A stretch of 64,000 nt of DNA, taken from contig NZ_FNUJ01000007.1 in assembly GCF_900107925.1 (NCBI RefSeq), positions 496,001 through 560,000 of the forward strand, given 5' to 3'. Position 1 is the first letter of the stretch. Each line of letters starts with the position of its first letter. Under the pieces are notes generated by a model. It was given only the letters and a program-made list of their open reading frames with translations. It was not told where the DNA came from and did not search any database. The position numbers and the translations under genes were made by a program. This document shows, piece by piece, positions 21,966 through 29,427 of the stretch. The DNA comes from Amycolatopsis pretoriensis. Its GTDB lineage: Bacteria; Actinomycetota; Actinomycetes; Mycobacteriales; Pseudonocardiaceae.

Positions 21966-21994
21966 ATTGTAACGACGGTACGCGCATGCGTCGC
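21966..21994 (-). promoter_or_regulatory. Candidate sigA promoter
   Basis: On the minus strand TACAAT (21971-21966) is an excellent -10 hexamer. GCGACG (21994-21989), 17 bp upstream, is a partial -35. It lies 120 bp before the sigA start, in the 185-bp gap to ppgK. Confidence 0.5.
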
Positions 21995-22030
21995 GAAGCG
22001 ATCACCCTCCGGCCCGGTTTCGGGTCGGAT

Positions 22031-22798
22031 TCAGTGCTGGATGCCCTCCGCGGCGGCCGCCGCGGCACCCACGATCCCGGCGTTGTTCTGGAGCGTCGCG
22101 ACCAGCACCGGAGTGCGGATGTCCAGCAGCGGCACCCATTTCTCGGCCTTCTTGCTGACCCCGCCGCCGACGATGAACAGATCGGGCCAGATCAGGTTTT
22201 CGAGCACGGTCAGATAACGGTGCACGCGCTTGGCCCATTCGGGGTAGGAGAGCCCCTCGTTGTCCTTCACGGAAGCGGCCGCGCGCTTCTCCGCGTCGTG
22301 CCCGTCGATCTCCAGGTGGCCGAACTCGGTGTTCGGGACGAGCTTGCCGTCCTGGAACACCGCGCTGCCGATCCCGGTGCCGAAGGTCAGCAGCGCGGTG
22401 ACGCCCTTGCGCGCGACCGGGTCGCCGAAGCGGATCTCGGCCATGCCCGCGGCGTCGGCGTCGTTGAGCATCGCGATCTGGTCGACGCCGCGGCCGAGCC
22501 GCTTGGCGAACAGGGCGTCGGCGTCGGTGCCGATCCACTGCTTGTCGATGTTGGCCGCGGTGTGCGCGACGCCCTTCTTGACGACCGCGGGGAGCGTCAC
22601 GCCGACCGGGCCGTCCCAGCCCGCCTGCGTGACGATGTCGTGCACGACGTCCGCCACCGCCGACGGGGTGGACGGCTTCGGCGTCTCGATCCGGATCCGG
22701 TCGCCGATGAGCTGGCCCTTCTCCAGGTCGACCAAGGCACCCTTGATCCCGCTGCCGCCGATGTCGATGCCGAAACCTCGGCGGGTCGCCTCCACCAC
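22031..22798 (-). CDS. ppgK: Polyphosphate/ATP-dependent glucokinase
   Basis: ROK-family kinase phosphorylating glucose to glucose-6-phosphate, with polyphosphate as the preferred donor in actinobacteria. GFGIDIGGSGIKGALVD is the phosphate-1 motif. LNDADAAGMAE holds the catalytic Asp, LTFGTGIGSAV is phosphate-2, and FGHLEIDG and VGGGVSKKAEKW follow. GTG at 22798 (255 residues) is chosen because AGAAGGGA lies 8 nt upstream; GTG at 22819 would add seven residues. It is divergent from suhB and next to sigA as in M. tuberculosis. It could phosphorylate glucose released by the neighbouring glucan/trehalose enzymes. Confidence 0.94.
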   Translation of the reverse strand: MVEATRRGFGIDIGGSGIKGALVDLEKGQLIGDRIRIETPKPSTPSAVADVVHDIVTQAGWDGPVGVTLPAVVKKGVAHTAANIDKQWIGTDADALFAKRLGRGVDQIAMLNDADAAGMAEIRFGDPVARKGVTALLTFGTGIGSAVFQDGKLVPNTEFGHLEIDGHDAEKRAAASVKDNEGLSYPEWAKRVHRYLTVLENLIWPDLFIVGGGVSKKAEKWVPLLDIRTPVLVATLQNNAGIVGAAAAAAEGIQH

Positions 22799-22862
22799 GG
22801 ACGTGGTCCCTTCTCGCACGATTCAGAAGCCTGCCTCGGAGACTTTAACCGGATGTGGTGAC

Positions 22863-23681
22863 ATGTCGGACGTGGGAGTTGACGAGTCGTTGCTGAAAAG
22901 CGTCGCGGTGCAGGTCGCGACGGACGCCGCCGAGCTGGTCCGCGAGGCCTGGGAGGGCATGGCGGCCGGCCGGTCAGTGGCTGTGGGCACCAAGTCCGCG
23001 GACACCGACGTGGTGACCGCGGTGGACCACGAGTCCGAGCGGCTCGTGCGGGACCGGCTGGCCGCGCTGCGGCCGGGGGAGCCGGTGCTGGGCGAGGAGG
23101 GCGGCGGGACCGCGGGCGACGGCGTGACCTGGGTCGTCGACCCGATCGACGGGACGGTCAACTTCCTCTACGGCCTGCCGTGGTTCGCGGTGTCGGTGGC
23201 GGCGCAGATCGCCGGCGAGTCGGTGGCGGGCGCGGTGGTGGAGCCGGCGAGCGGCCGCGTCTGGTCGGCGGCTCGCGGGCAGGGCGCGTTCCTGGACGGC
23301 CGCCGGCTGGCGGTGTCGGCACCGTCGCGGCTGGAGCTGACGTTGGTCGGAACCGGTTTCGCGTATTCGGCCGAGCGCCGGACGCGCCAGTCGCGCTTCG
23401 CGGCCTCGCTGCTCGGGCAGGTGCGGGACATCCGCCGCAACGGCGCGGCATCGCTGGACCTGTGCGCGGTGGCGGCGGGCTGGCTCGACGCGTACGTGGA
23501 GCACGGGCTGCACCGGTGGGACTGGGCGGCGGGGGCGCTGATCGCGGCGGAGGCGGGCGCGGAGGTGCTGCTGCCGGGATCGGCCCCGGAGCTGGGCACG
23601 GACGCGACATATGCGGCGGCGCCTTCGGTCGCGGAGCCGCTGCGGAAGGTGCTGGCGGACTGCGGCGCCGCGGAGGTCTGA
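22863..23681 (+). CDS. suhB: Inositol-1-monophosphatase family protein
   Basis: Mg-dependent sugar/inositol phosphatase of 272 residues. It has the metal site GEEGG (Glu about residue 80), the signature VVDPIDGTVNFLYGLPWFAV (about 97-116) and the C-terminal RWDWAAGALIAAEAGA motif with the third metal Asp. ATG at 22863 follows GGATGTGG. It corresponds in position to suhB of M. tuberculosis (Rv2701c), which lies between ppgK and cei. Likely substrates are inositol-1-phosphate, in the route to inositol and mycothiol, or another sugar phosphate. Confidence 0.92.
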   Translation: MSDVGVDESLLKSVAVQVATDAAELVREAWEGMAAGRSVAVGTKSADTDVVTAVDHESERLVRDRLAALRPGEPVLGEEGGGTAGDGVTWVVDPIDGTVNFLYGLPWFAVSVAAQIAGESVAGAVVEPASGRVWSAARGQGAFLDGRRLAVSAPSRLELTLVGTGFAYSAERRTRQSRFAASLLGQVRDIRRNGAASLDLCAVAAGWLDAYVEHGLHRWDWAAGALIAAEAGAEVLLPGSAPELGTDATYAAAPSVAEPLRKVLADCGAAEV

Positions 23682-23707
23682 GCGGGCCGCGTGGTCCCTG
23701 GTGGTGT

Positions 23708-23756
23708 CGCGAATGGCGCATTGGGGACCTCCGGCGCCGCGTATGAGTCATTCGCG
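23708..23756. repeat. Intergenic imperfect palindrome (CGAATGGC-type repeat)
   Basis: CGCGAATG at 23708-23715 is mirrored by CATTCGCG at 23749-23756, with further partial pairing inside. The wording resembles the hairpins at 27213-27271 and 29311-29364 (GTGAATGGC / TTCAC), suggesting one REP-like family of gene-end elements in this genome. Confidence 0.5.
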
Positions 23757-23793
23757 GCGCGGGGCGGCGGTCTGCGCGGGCCGTCGGGCGGCC

Positions 23794-23850
23794 GAAACTG
23801 TCGGTGCCCACCGGTAACGTGAAAACCGGGGGATCCCCCACGCGCGCGGG
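23794..23850 (+). repeat. Dispersed element copy A: PafBC-type promoter motif plus G5/C5 hairpin
   Basis: TGTCGGTG (23799-23806), an 8-bp spacer and TAACGT (23815-23820) fit the mycobacterial RecA-independent DNA-damage promoter consensus (TTGTCRGTG-N8-TAnnnT). It is followed by GAAAACC, a G5-AT-C5 palindrome (23828-23839) and a CGCGCGCGGG tail. Near-identical copies occur at 29225-29275 and 39358-39414. Here it sits between convergent suhB and the Cei-like gene and points into the 3' end of the latter. Confidence 0.75.
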
Positions 23851-23882
23851 TTGCGCCACGCTAAGAGGGCGGCCGGGCCGGG

Positions 23883-24566
23883 TCAGCAGGCGACGTCGCG
23901 GGCCGAGGCCAGCAGCGTCTGGTCGATGACCGGGGCCTGCGCCCCCGCGGACTGCTCGTTCGACCCGCCGCCCTGGTGGGCCTTGGACCAGTCGGCCAGC
24001 TGGGTCAGGATCTGGCGGGCCTCCGCGCGCGGCCGGATGTCGCCGAACAGCGTGCCCGTCACCAGGTCCACGCTCGCGTCCTTGCGGTTGTCCTGGACCA
24101 GCTCGGCGCACGGCACGACCAGGCTGAGCGTCCGGGCCGCCGTGATGCCGTTCTCGCCGTAGCGGATCTGGCCGCGGCACTTGGCCACGCGGCCCTCGTA
24201 CGCCGGGTCGTTGGCCGGTTCACCCACTCCGGTGAACCCCAGCTCCTTGAGCGCGGTGCTGGCGATACCGCCCTGGCCGCGCGTGCTGGACGCGTTGAGC
24301 ACCTTCACCGCGACCTTGTCCGGCGGCACCGGCGCGCGGTCGTCGAGAGCGTTGTGGGGCATCGAACTGAACGTGACCCCCGGCGGCGGGCTCGCGGCCG
24401 GGTCGCACTTCACGGCCTCGTCTACGTCGCCTTTGCCGACGGCCGCGTTGATCCAGACGATGATCGCGCCGAGGGCCAGCACGCCGATGACGACCAGCGC
24501 CGGCAGCGGCTTGTGCTTGCGATACGGCCGCGTCCCACGGTCCCCGATGCCGTTCCCCGACGCCAC
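23883..24566 (-). CDS. cei: Envelope integrity protein Cei-like, LytR C-terminal domain
   Basis: 227-residue single-pass protein. A basic N-terminus precedes a TM helix (about 21-39), and the extracytoplasmic part carries a LytR_C-type domain (VAVKVLNASSTRGQGGIAST, about 86-105). Four cysteines outside the membrane (about residue 54 and later, the last at the very C-terminus) could form two disulphides. GTG at 24566 has GGGACGGG upstream. Its place between suhB and the DUF4193 gene matches cei (Rv2700), which is needed for envelope integrity in M. tuberculosis. Confidence 0.85.
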   Translation of the reverse strand: MASGNGIGDRGTRPYRKHKPLPALVVIGVLALGAIIVWINAAVGKGDVDEAVKCDPAASPPPGVTFSSMPHNALDDRAPVPPDKVAVKVLNASSTRGQGGIASTALKELGFTGVGEPANDPAYEGRVAKCRGQIRYGENGITAARTLSLVVPCAELVQDNRKDASVDLVTGTLFGDIRPRAEARQILTQLADWSKAHQGGGSNEQSAGAQAPVIDQTLLASARDVAC

Positions 24567-25083
24567 CTGCCCGTCCCTTCCCGAACACCGAACCCGGCCG
24601 GTGCGAACCCGGCACCGTCGTGGCCGCTCAGCCTAGGCGCTGCGGCCGGCGCGCACCGTCCCGGGTCACCCGTCGGAACACACCCCCGGCCGCCCGTCGC
24701 CGCGCGCCCCGCCCGCGGCCGGTCCCCGTGCGGCGATCGCACCACGGCGGGGCCGGCCGGGGCAAGCGGACACGGGCTGGCGGTGAAGTTCTCCACCCCC
24801 GGGCAACCCGAATGGACGACACCGCGTCTTACCTGCGGGTTCCCCCTGTCGGGTGACGATTCCCCGGCAATGTCTGACTCGTTGCAGAACCGTCGCGGGC
24901 GTGAGCTACCCTTCCCGGGCTCCGGCCGCAGGAAGAGGCCCATAAAGAAGAGACCTCGGTCACTTCGGCCGTCGGGCACAAACAGGGGCCCTGGAACGTT
25001 GACCAGCGGCACGGCGGACTCACGGGCGCACCCGGGGGTCCGGGAAAACGACTACACAAGCTGATCGCAGGGGTGAGGGACAC
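24567..25083. other. 517-bp gap between divergent cei and DUF4193 gene
   Basis: No convincing gene: open frames here are Arg/Pro/Gly-rich with no family features. It must hold two divergent promoters. The only element I can point to is the candidate at 24882-24912 reading towards the DUF4193 gene. Confidence 0.5.
24882..24912 (+). promoter_or_regulatory. Candidate promoter for the DUF4193 gene
   Basis: TTGCAG (24882-24887) and TACCCT (24907-24912) are fair -35/-10 hexamers, with a rather long 19-bp spacer. They lie 170 bp before the start codon and imply a long 5' leader. Confidence 0.3.
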
Positions 25084-25392
25084 ATGGCTACCGACTACGA
25101 CGCTCCGCGCCGCAGCGAAGCCGACGAGCTGGCCGAAGACTCGTTGGAGGAGCTCAAGGCCCGGCGGAACGAGAACCAGTCCGGCGTCGTCGACGTCGAC
25201 GAGGACGCGACCGCCGAGAACTTCGAGCTGCCGGGTGCCGACCTCTCCGGGCTTTCCGGTGAGGACATGACCGTGAAGGTGGTGCCGAAGCAGGCGGACG
25301 AGTTCACCTGCTCCGTGTGCTTCCTGGTGCACCACCGCAGCCGGCTGGCCGAGGAAAGCGGCGGACGCCTGATCTGCCGCGACTGCGCCTGA
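25084..25392 (+). CDS. DUF4193 zinc-ribbon-like protein
   Basis: 102 residues with an acidic N-terminal half and a C-terminal CxxC pair at 76/79 and a second at 98/101. The four Cys probably bind zinc. It is the orthologue by position of M. tuberculosis Rv2699c, a highly conserved actinobacterial protein of unknown role. ATG at 25084 follows AGGGGTGAGGG. A strong terminator comes 95 bp after the stop, so it appears monocistronic. Confidence 0.9.
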   Translation: MATDYDAPRRSEADELAEDSLEELKARRNENQSGVVDVDEDATAENFELPGADLSGLSGEDMTVKVVPKQADEFTCSVCFLVHHRSRLAEESGGRLICRDCA

Positions 25393-25487
25393 CGGACGCG
25401 GGATCTCGGACCAGGGGTTCAGGGGACGAACAGACGCGACTGAGAGCCTCGAGGGCACCAGGGGGAGGCTCGAAGCGCGCTGGGGAA

Positions 25488-25517
25488 AAGGGGGCCGGCC
25501 GGCAGGCCGGCCCCCTT
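25488..25517. terminator. Terminator between DUF4193 and DUF3093 genes
   Basis: Perfect 13-bp stem (25488-25500 with 25505-25517) and GGCA loop between two convergent genes, with an AAAA run before it on the plus strand that gives TTTT on the minus transcript. Confidence 0.85.
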
Positions 25518-25530
25518 CCCATGTCTCGGG

Positions 25531-26013
25531 TCAGGCGCCCTTGACCAGCTCGGCGACGCGTTCGGGGTGGCGGGTGCTGAACAGCCAGTAGGGCGTCGGG
25601 TCGGCCGGGTCGGTCAGCCGGATCCGCACGACCGGGCCCACCCAGCCGCGGTGCAGGACGTAGGCGGCGGGGTCGCCGTCGCGGCCCAGCGCCTTGCGCT
25701 TGGCGTCCTTGTCGAAGATCTCGACCTCGCCCGCGTACCGCAGCGGCAGGTGCGCGTCGCCGACCCACAGCTCCGGCTCGGTGCCGCCGGTGACGCGGAC
25801 CTTGGACCGGCCGAGCGACAGCATCAGCCCGACGACGACCGGCAGCGCGATCACGTACGGCAGCCACGCCCGGACGCCCGGGTAGCCCATGTCGATCTCG
25901 GCCGCCAGCAGGATCGCGCCCAGCACCGGCAGCGGCCAGCCCCACCACGGGACGTACAGCCGCTCGGAGTGCCGGACCGCGGCACTAGCGGCCGTCTTCG
26001 CAGATTCACCCAC
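25531..26013 (-). CDS. DUF3093 membrane protein
   Basis: 160 residues. After a polar N-terminus come two adjacent TM helices (about 22-40 and 48-66) and then a soluble beta-rich domain ending in WLFSTRHPERVAELV. It is the positional orthologue of Rv2698. GTG at 26013 has no ribosome site, so the message may be leaderless. The start is 24 bp from the divergent dut start, leaving very compact back-to-back promoters. The frame is open well beyond 26013, but that part overlaps dut and is a shadow. Confidence 0.85.
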   Translation of the reverse strand: MGESAKTAASAAVRHSERLYVPWWGWPLPVLGAILLAAEIDMGYPGVRAWLPYVIALPVVVGLMLSLGRSKVRVTGGTEPELWVGDAHLPLRYAGEVEIFDKDAKRKALGRDGDPAAYVLHRGWVGPVVRIRLTDPADPTPYWLFSTRHPERVAELVKGA

Positions 26014-26037
26014 GGGTAGAGAGTAATCTCGCCGCCC

Positions 26038-26541
26038 GTGTCCAGCGTTCAGGTACTCCTCTCCCGGCTCGACCCGGATGTCCCGCTGCCCGCCTACGCC
26101 CGGCCGGGCGACGCGGGCGCCGATCTCGTCACGACCTCGGATATCGTGCTGAAACCCGGGGAACGCGGCGTCGTCGGCACCGGCGTCGCCATCGCCCTCC
26201 CGCCCGGGTACGCGGGGTTCGTCCACCCGCGGTCGGGCCTGGCCGCCCGGGTCGGCCTCTCGGTGGTGAACACGCCGGGCACGATCGACGCGGGCTACCG
26301 CGGGGAGATCAAGGTCTGCCTGATCAATCACGACCCGGTGCACCCGGTGGAGCTCGCGCGCGGCGACCGCATCGCCCAGCTGGTCGTCCAGCGGGTCGAG
26401 CACGCGGTGTTCGTCGAGGTCGCCGAGCTCGACACGACCGAGCGGGGCGACGGAGGCTACGGCTCCACGGGTGGACACGCCACACTGGGAGCACCGGCGC
26501 TCGCCGCGAGCGCCGGCACGGGGGAAGGAACGGAGAAGTAG
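26038..26541 (+). CDS. dut: dUTP diphosphatase
   Basis: Trimeric dUTPase hydrolysing dUTP to dUMP, keeping uracil out of DNA and feeding thymidylate synthesis. The five motifs are visible: AGADL (about 27-31), PRSGLAAR (about 65), the uracil/sugar pocket [10 protein letters not shown] (about 81-90), RIAQLV (about 111) and the C-terminal [10 protein letters not shown] arm (about 138-147). 167 residues from GTG. About 20 Ala/Gly residues extend beyond the arm. The stop overlaps the DUF3710 start by one base. Confidence 0.95.
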   Translation: MSSVQVLLSRLDPDVPLPAYARPGDAGADLVTTSDIVLKPGERGVVGTGVAIALPPGYAGFVHPRSGLAARVGLSVVNTPGTIDAGYRGEIKVCLINHDPVHPVELARGDRIAQLVVQRVEHAVFVEVAELDTTERGDGGYGSTGGHATLGAPALAASAGTGEGTEK

Positions 26542-27203
26542 TGGGGATTTTCGGACGCAAGCGGCGGACCGAGGGCGGGTCCGCCGGACGGCACGCCGCG
26601 CCCGGAGCCGACGACACGATCGAGGACGAGGCGTACGACGAGGACTCGGAGCTGTCGGACGTCTCCGACGGCCCGTTCGACGTCGCGGACTTCGAGGACG
26701 ACGGCGTCCCGCGGATCGACCTCGGCTCGGTGAAGGTGCCGGTGCCGGACGGTTCCCAGGTGCAGGTCGAGATGGACCCCGAGACGCAGGGCGTGCGCGC
26801 CGTGCACGTCGTCACCGAGCAGGGCCAGATCACGGTCAGCGCCTACGCCGCGCCGCGCTCGGGCGGGCTGTGGCGCGAGGTCAGCACCGAGCTGGCCGAG
26901 CAGCTGCGGGCCGACGGCGCCAAGGTCAACATCGGCCGCGGCGTGTGGGGCCTGGAGATCTCGGCCATCGTCGGCGACGTCTCGCTGCGCTTCGTCGGCA
27001 TCGACCGGCCGCGCTGGATGCTGCGCGGCGTCATCGCCGGGCCGCAGTCGGAGGCCGCGGCGGCGGTCGAGGTGCTGCGGGGGATCGTGCGGCGCACGAT
27101 CGTCGACCGCGGCGACGCGCCGATGCCGGTCCGCACCCCGCTCACGATCACGCTGCCCGAGGCGGTCGCCGAGCACATCGCGGCCCAGCAGCAACAGGGC
27201 TGA
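26541..27203 (+). CDS. DUF3710 family protein
   Basis: 220 residues. The first 60 are charged and acidic (a basic GIFGRKRR start, then DDTIEDEAYDEDSE); the rest is a conserved soluble domain with RIDLGSVKVPVP and GPRAE-like beta segments. It is the positional orthologue of Rv2696c. The role is unknown. Translationally coupled to dut (TAGTG overlap). It ends just before an 18-bp inverted repeat. Confidence 0.88.
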   Translation: MGIFGRKRRTEGGSAGRHAAPGADDTIEDEAYDEDSELSDVSDGPFDVADFEDDGVPRIDLGSVKVPVPDGSQVQVEMDPETQGVRAVHVVTEQGQITVSAYAAPRSGGLWREVSTELAEQLRADGAKVNIGRGVWGLEISAIVGDVSLRFVGIDRPRWMLRGVIAGPQSEAAAAVEVLRGIVRRTIVDRGDAPMPVRTPLTITLPEAVAEHIAAQQQQG

Positions 27204-27212
27204 CCCCACCCG

Positions 27213-27271
27213 AAGGCCGTGAATGGCACATCGAGGGACCAAGTGTCCGTCAATGTGCCATTCACGGCCTT
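27213..27271. terminator. Long inverted repeat ending in TTTT (GTGAATGGC-type)
   Basis: Perfect 18-bp arms (27213-27230 with 27254-27271) around a 23-nt loop, followed by a T-run on the plus strand. It probably terminates the dut-DUF3710 message. The right arm also contains the last codons of the convergent hydrolase gene, so the repeat has become part of that coding end. Confidence 0.7.
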
Positions 27272-27975
27272 TTCCGGGCCCGCAGGAAGGCCAGGACGGT
27301 CGCGCGGCCGAGGGACTCGCGGTCCGCGCCCAGCGCCGTGAGCGTCGTCTCGCCGAGGACGCCGCGGGGGAGTGCCGTGGCCCACTCCGATGCGACTTTC
27401 GTCGGGTGGATCGGGTCGTCGGTGCACGTGCCGATCCCGGCCGGGACGTCGAGCGCCGCGAGTGCGCCGAGGCTCGGCGACGGGCGGCCCGCCGCGACGC
27501 GCAGGCCGTCGGCGAGCCCGGCGCCGTGCCGGCGCCACGCCCGGTCGAGTTCGGCCCGCAGCCAGTCCGGGCTGCCCGCCGTCTGCGCCAGCGCGACGTC
27601 GACCCCGGAGCCGGCCACCAGATCGGCGGACAGCGTCGCGGCCAGCGACGCGGGTGCTGAGCCCGGGACGCCGTTCCAGGCCGGGAGGGCGGCCAGCAGG
27701 CCCCCGCAACGCCCCGGGTTGGCGACCGCCCACTCCGCGGCGAGGTGGGCGCCGAACGAAATGCCGCCTACGAGCAGTTCGCCGTGTTCGTCCGCGAGCG
27801 CGTCGAGGGTCGCGAGGTAGCCGTCGGCGAGCGCCGCCCCCGGTGGCGGCGGTGGCGCGATGAGCGGGACACCGAGGGCGCGCAGCGGGCCGCCGAAGAC
27901 GGCCCGGACGAAGACCTCGTCCGAGCCGGTGCCGGGCAGCAGCACCGCGGCGGGAACTCTGATTGCGGACGTCAC
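27262..27975 (-). CDS. Alpha/beta hydrolase
   Basis: 237 residues from GTG at 27975. The frame is open to 28092, but the extra residues overlap the divergent gene, and the conserved sequence begins at VTSAIRVPAAVLLPGTGSDE. GGISFGAHLAA (about 69-79) is the nucleophile elbow with Ser 73, and a DDPIHPT segment near the C-terminus may supply the acid. It is the positional orthologue of Rv2695, whose substrate is unknown. Confidence 0.85.
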   Translation of the reverse strand: MTSAIRVPAAVLLPGTGSDEVFVRAVFGGPLRALGVPLIAPPPPPGAALADGYLATLDALADEHGELLVGGISFGAHLAAEWAVANPGRCGGLLAALPAWNGVPGSAPASLAATLSADLVAGSGVDVALAQTAGSPDWLRAELDRAWRRHGAGLADGLRVAAGRPSPSLGALAALDVPAGIGTCTDDPIHPTKVASEWATALPRGVLGETTLTALGADRESLGRATVLAFLRARKRP

Positions 27976-28081
27976 GTTGCGATCTTTGCGCAAAGGCGTT
28001 TCCCTGGCGGGGACCGCAGTACGCTGGAATCGTTCGGGCCGCAAGCAGTTTGTCGCCGGGCCCCGGAGCACAGGAGCACCT

Positions 28082-28462
28082 ATGTCCGCCAAAGACGGCG
28101 GCTACTTCAGCCGGCTGGTACGCAAGCTGACCAGCGACGTCGACGAGCTCGACGCCGACGAGATGTCCATGAGGTCCGGCGCCGAGGGCGCGCAGCGGGC
28201 CTGCGACTGCCGTTCCGGCGAAGAGGTCACCGTGATGGGGAGACTCCGCAGCGTGGAGCTCTGCCCGACGAACGAGGCCGCCACGCTGGAGGCGGAGCTG
28301 TTCGACGGAACACAGGGCGTGACGCTAATCTGGCTCGGCCGCCGCCGGATCCCGGGCATCGAGCCTGGCCGGACGATCAAGGTGCGTGGTCGGATGGCCG
28401 AGCGTGACGGCCAGAAGGTGCTTTACAACCCCTATTACGAGCTCCAGAGCCCAGTGAGTTGA
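28082..28462 (+). CDS. OB-fold nucleic-acid-binding domain protein
   Basis: 126 residues. A helical N-terminus (GYFSRLVRKLTSDVDELDAD) is followed by an OB fold with the EEVTVMGRLRSVEL and GRTIKVRGRMA strands. ATG at 28082 has AGGAG 8 nt upstream. It corresponds to Rv2694c. The domain resembles the RecG/DNA-binding OB type, so single-strand binding is possible but unproven. The next gene starts 9 bp after the stop. Confidence 0.85.
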   Translation: MSAKDGGYFSRLVRKLTSDVDELDADEMSMRSGAEGAQRACDCRSGEEVTVMGRLRSVELCPTNEAATLEAELFDGTQGVTLIWLGRRRIPGIEPGRTIKVRGRMAERDGQKVLYNPYYELQSPVS

Positions 28463-28471
28463 TCACCCATC

Positions 28472-29194
28472 GTGACTGAACCCGCCTCGAGCGAGAAGAA
28501 GACCGACTCCGGCGACGAGCCGCAGCCGACCCTCCTGGAGCAGATGGGCGGCGTGTCCGGCCTGATCTACTCCTCGGTGCCGGTGATCGTCTTCGTGCTG
28601 GCGAACGCCTTCTTCGGGCTGACCGCCGCCATCTGGACGTCGGTGGGCAGCGCGGTGGCGATCACCGTGCTGCGGGTGGTCCGCAAGGAGCCCCTGCAGC
28701 CGGCGATCTCCGGGTTCTTCGGCGTCGCGATCGCGGCGTTCATCGCCTACCGGACGGGGTCGGCGAAGGGGTTCTTCCTCTTCGGGATCTACGCGAGCCT
28801 GGTCTACTGCGGCATCTTCGTGCTGTCCGTGGTCGTCCGGTGGCCGATCGCGGGCGTGGTGTGGAACGTGCTCAACGGCACCGGGCAGGCGTGGCGCAAG
28901 GACAAGCCGTCCCGCTACGGCTACGACATCGCGACGCTGGCGCTGGCCCTGGTGTTCGCCGCCCGGTTCGTCGTGCAGCGGTGGCTCTACCAGGAGGACT
29001 ACACCGGCTGGCTGGCCTTCGCGAAGATCGCGATGGGGTACCCGCTGTACGCGCTGGGCCTGTTGGTCGTGGTGTGGGCGGTGCGCCGGTCGGACAAGCG
29101 GCTGAAGGCGCAGGCGGAGGACGAGCCGAAGCCGGAGACCGACGCGGAGATCGAAGCCCGGCTGCGCGAGAAGTACGCGGCCCCCGAGGCCTGA
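28472..29194 (+). CDS. DUF3159 integral membrane protein
   Basis: 240 residues with about six TM helices, beginning LLEQMGGVSGLIYSSVPVIV, and a charged C-terminal tail. It is the positional orthologue of Rv2693c. GTG start at 28472, 9 bp after the OB-fold gene, so the two are probably co-transcribed. Function unknown. Confidence 0.88.
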   Translation: MTEPASSEKKTDSGDEPQPTLLEQMGGVSGLIYSSVPVIVFVLANAFFGLTAAIWTSVGSAVAITVLRVVRKEPLQPAISGFFGVAIAAFIAYRTGSAKGFFLFGIYASLVYCGIFVLSVVVRWPIAGVVWNVLNGTGQAWRKDKPSRYGYDIATLALALVFAARFVVQRWLYQEDYTGWLAFAKIAMGYPLYALGLLVVVWAVRRSDKRLKAQAEDEPKPETDAEIEARLREKYAAPEA

Positions 29195-29224
29195 CAGCCC
29201 GACCCGCGAAGCCCGGCAACCCGC

Positions 29225-29275
29225 GCGCGTAGGGGGACCCCCGGTTTTCACGCTACCGGGAGGCACCGACAGTTT
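29225..29275 (-). repeat. Dispersed element copy B: PafBC-type promoter motif plus G5/C5 hairpin
   Basis: Read on the minus strand: TGTCGGTG (29271-29264), 8-bp spacer, TAGCGT (29255-29250), then GAAAACC, a G5-T-C5 palindrome and ACGCGCGCGG. Same organisation as the copy at 23794, inverted. It lies between convergent genes and points into the 3' end of the DUF3159 gene, 30 bp away. Confidence 0.75.
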
Positions 29276-29310
29276 GCGCGCGCGGATCTCAGGCCGGGCT
29301 GCTGCGACGC

Positions 29311-29364
29311 CGTGAACGACTCTTTCACCTCGTCCGACGACATGAACGACCCTTTCATGTCGTC
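29311..29364. repeat. Pair of short hairpins (GTGAACGAC/ATGAACGAC type)
   Basis: GTGAA/TTCAC pairing at 29311-29327 is followed by an 11-bp perfect stem (29336-29346 with 29354-29364, 7-nt loop). Both carry a CGAC-C-CT loop, so the second looks like a copy of the first. They sit in the 233-bp gap between convergent genes. Confidence 0.55.
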
Positions 29365-29386
29365 TCACCGGCACCGGACCACGCGA

Positions 29387-29416
29387 AAGGCCCCCGGCAA
29401 ACGAGCCGGGGGCCTT
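29387..29416. terminator. Terminator of the ceoB-ceoC operon
   Basis: Perfect 12-bp GC-rich stem (29387-29398 with 29405-29416) with a 6-nt loop, 11 bp beyond the ceoC stop. On the minus strand it is followed by TTTCGCG. Confidence 0.8.
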
Positions 29417-29427
29417 CGTCGACGAAC

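Noticed and set aside
24422-25012. 196-codon minus-strand frame in the cei/DUF4193 gap
   Set aside because: It overlaps cei in another frame, has no ribosome site or recognisable composition, and synteny gives no gene here.
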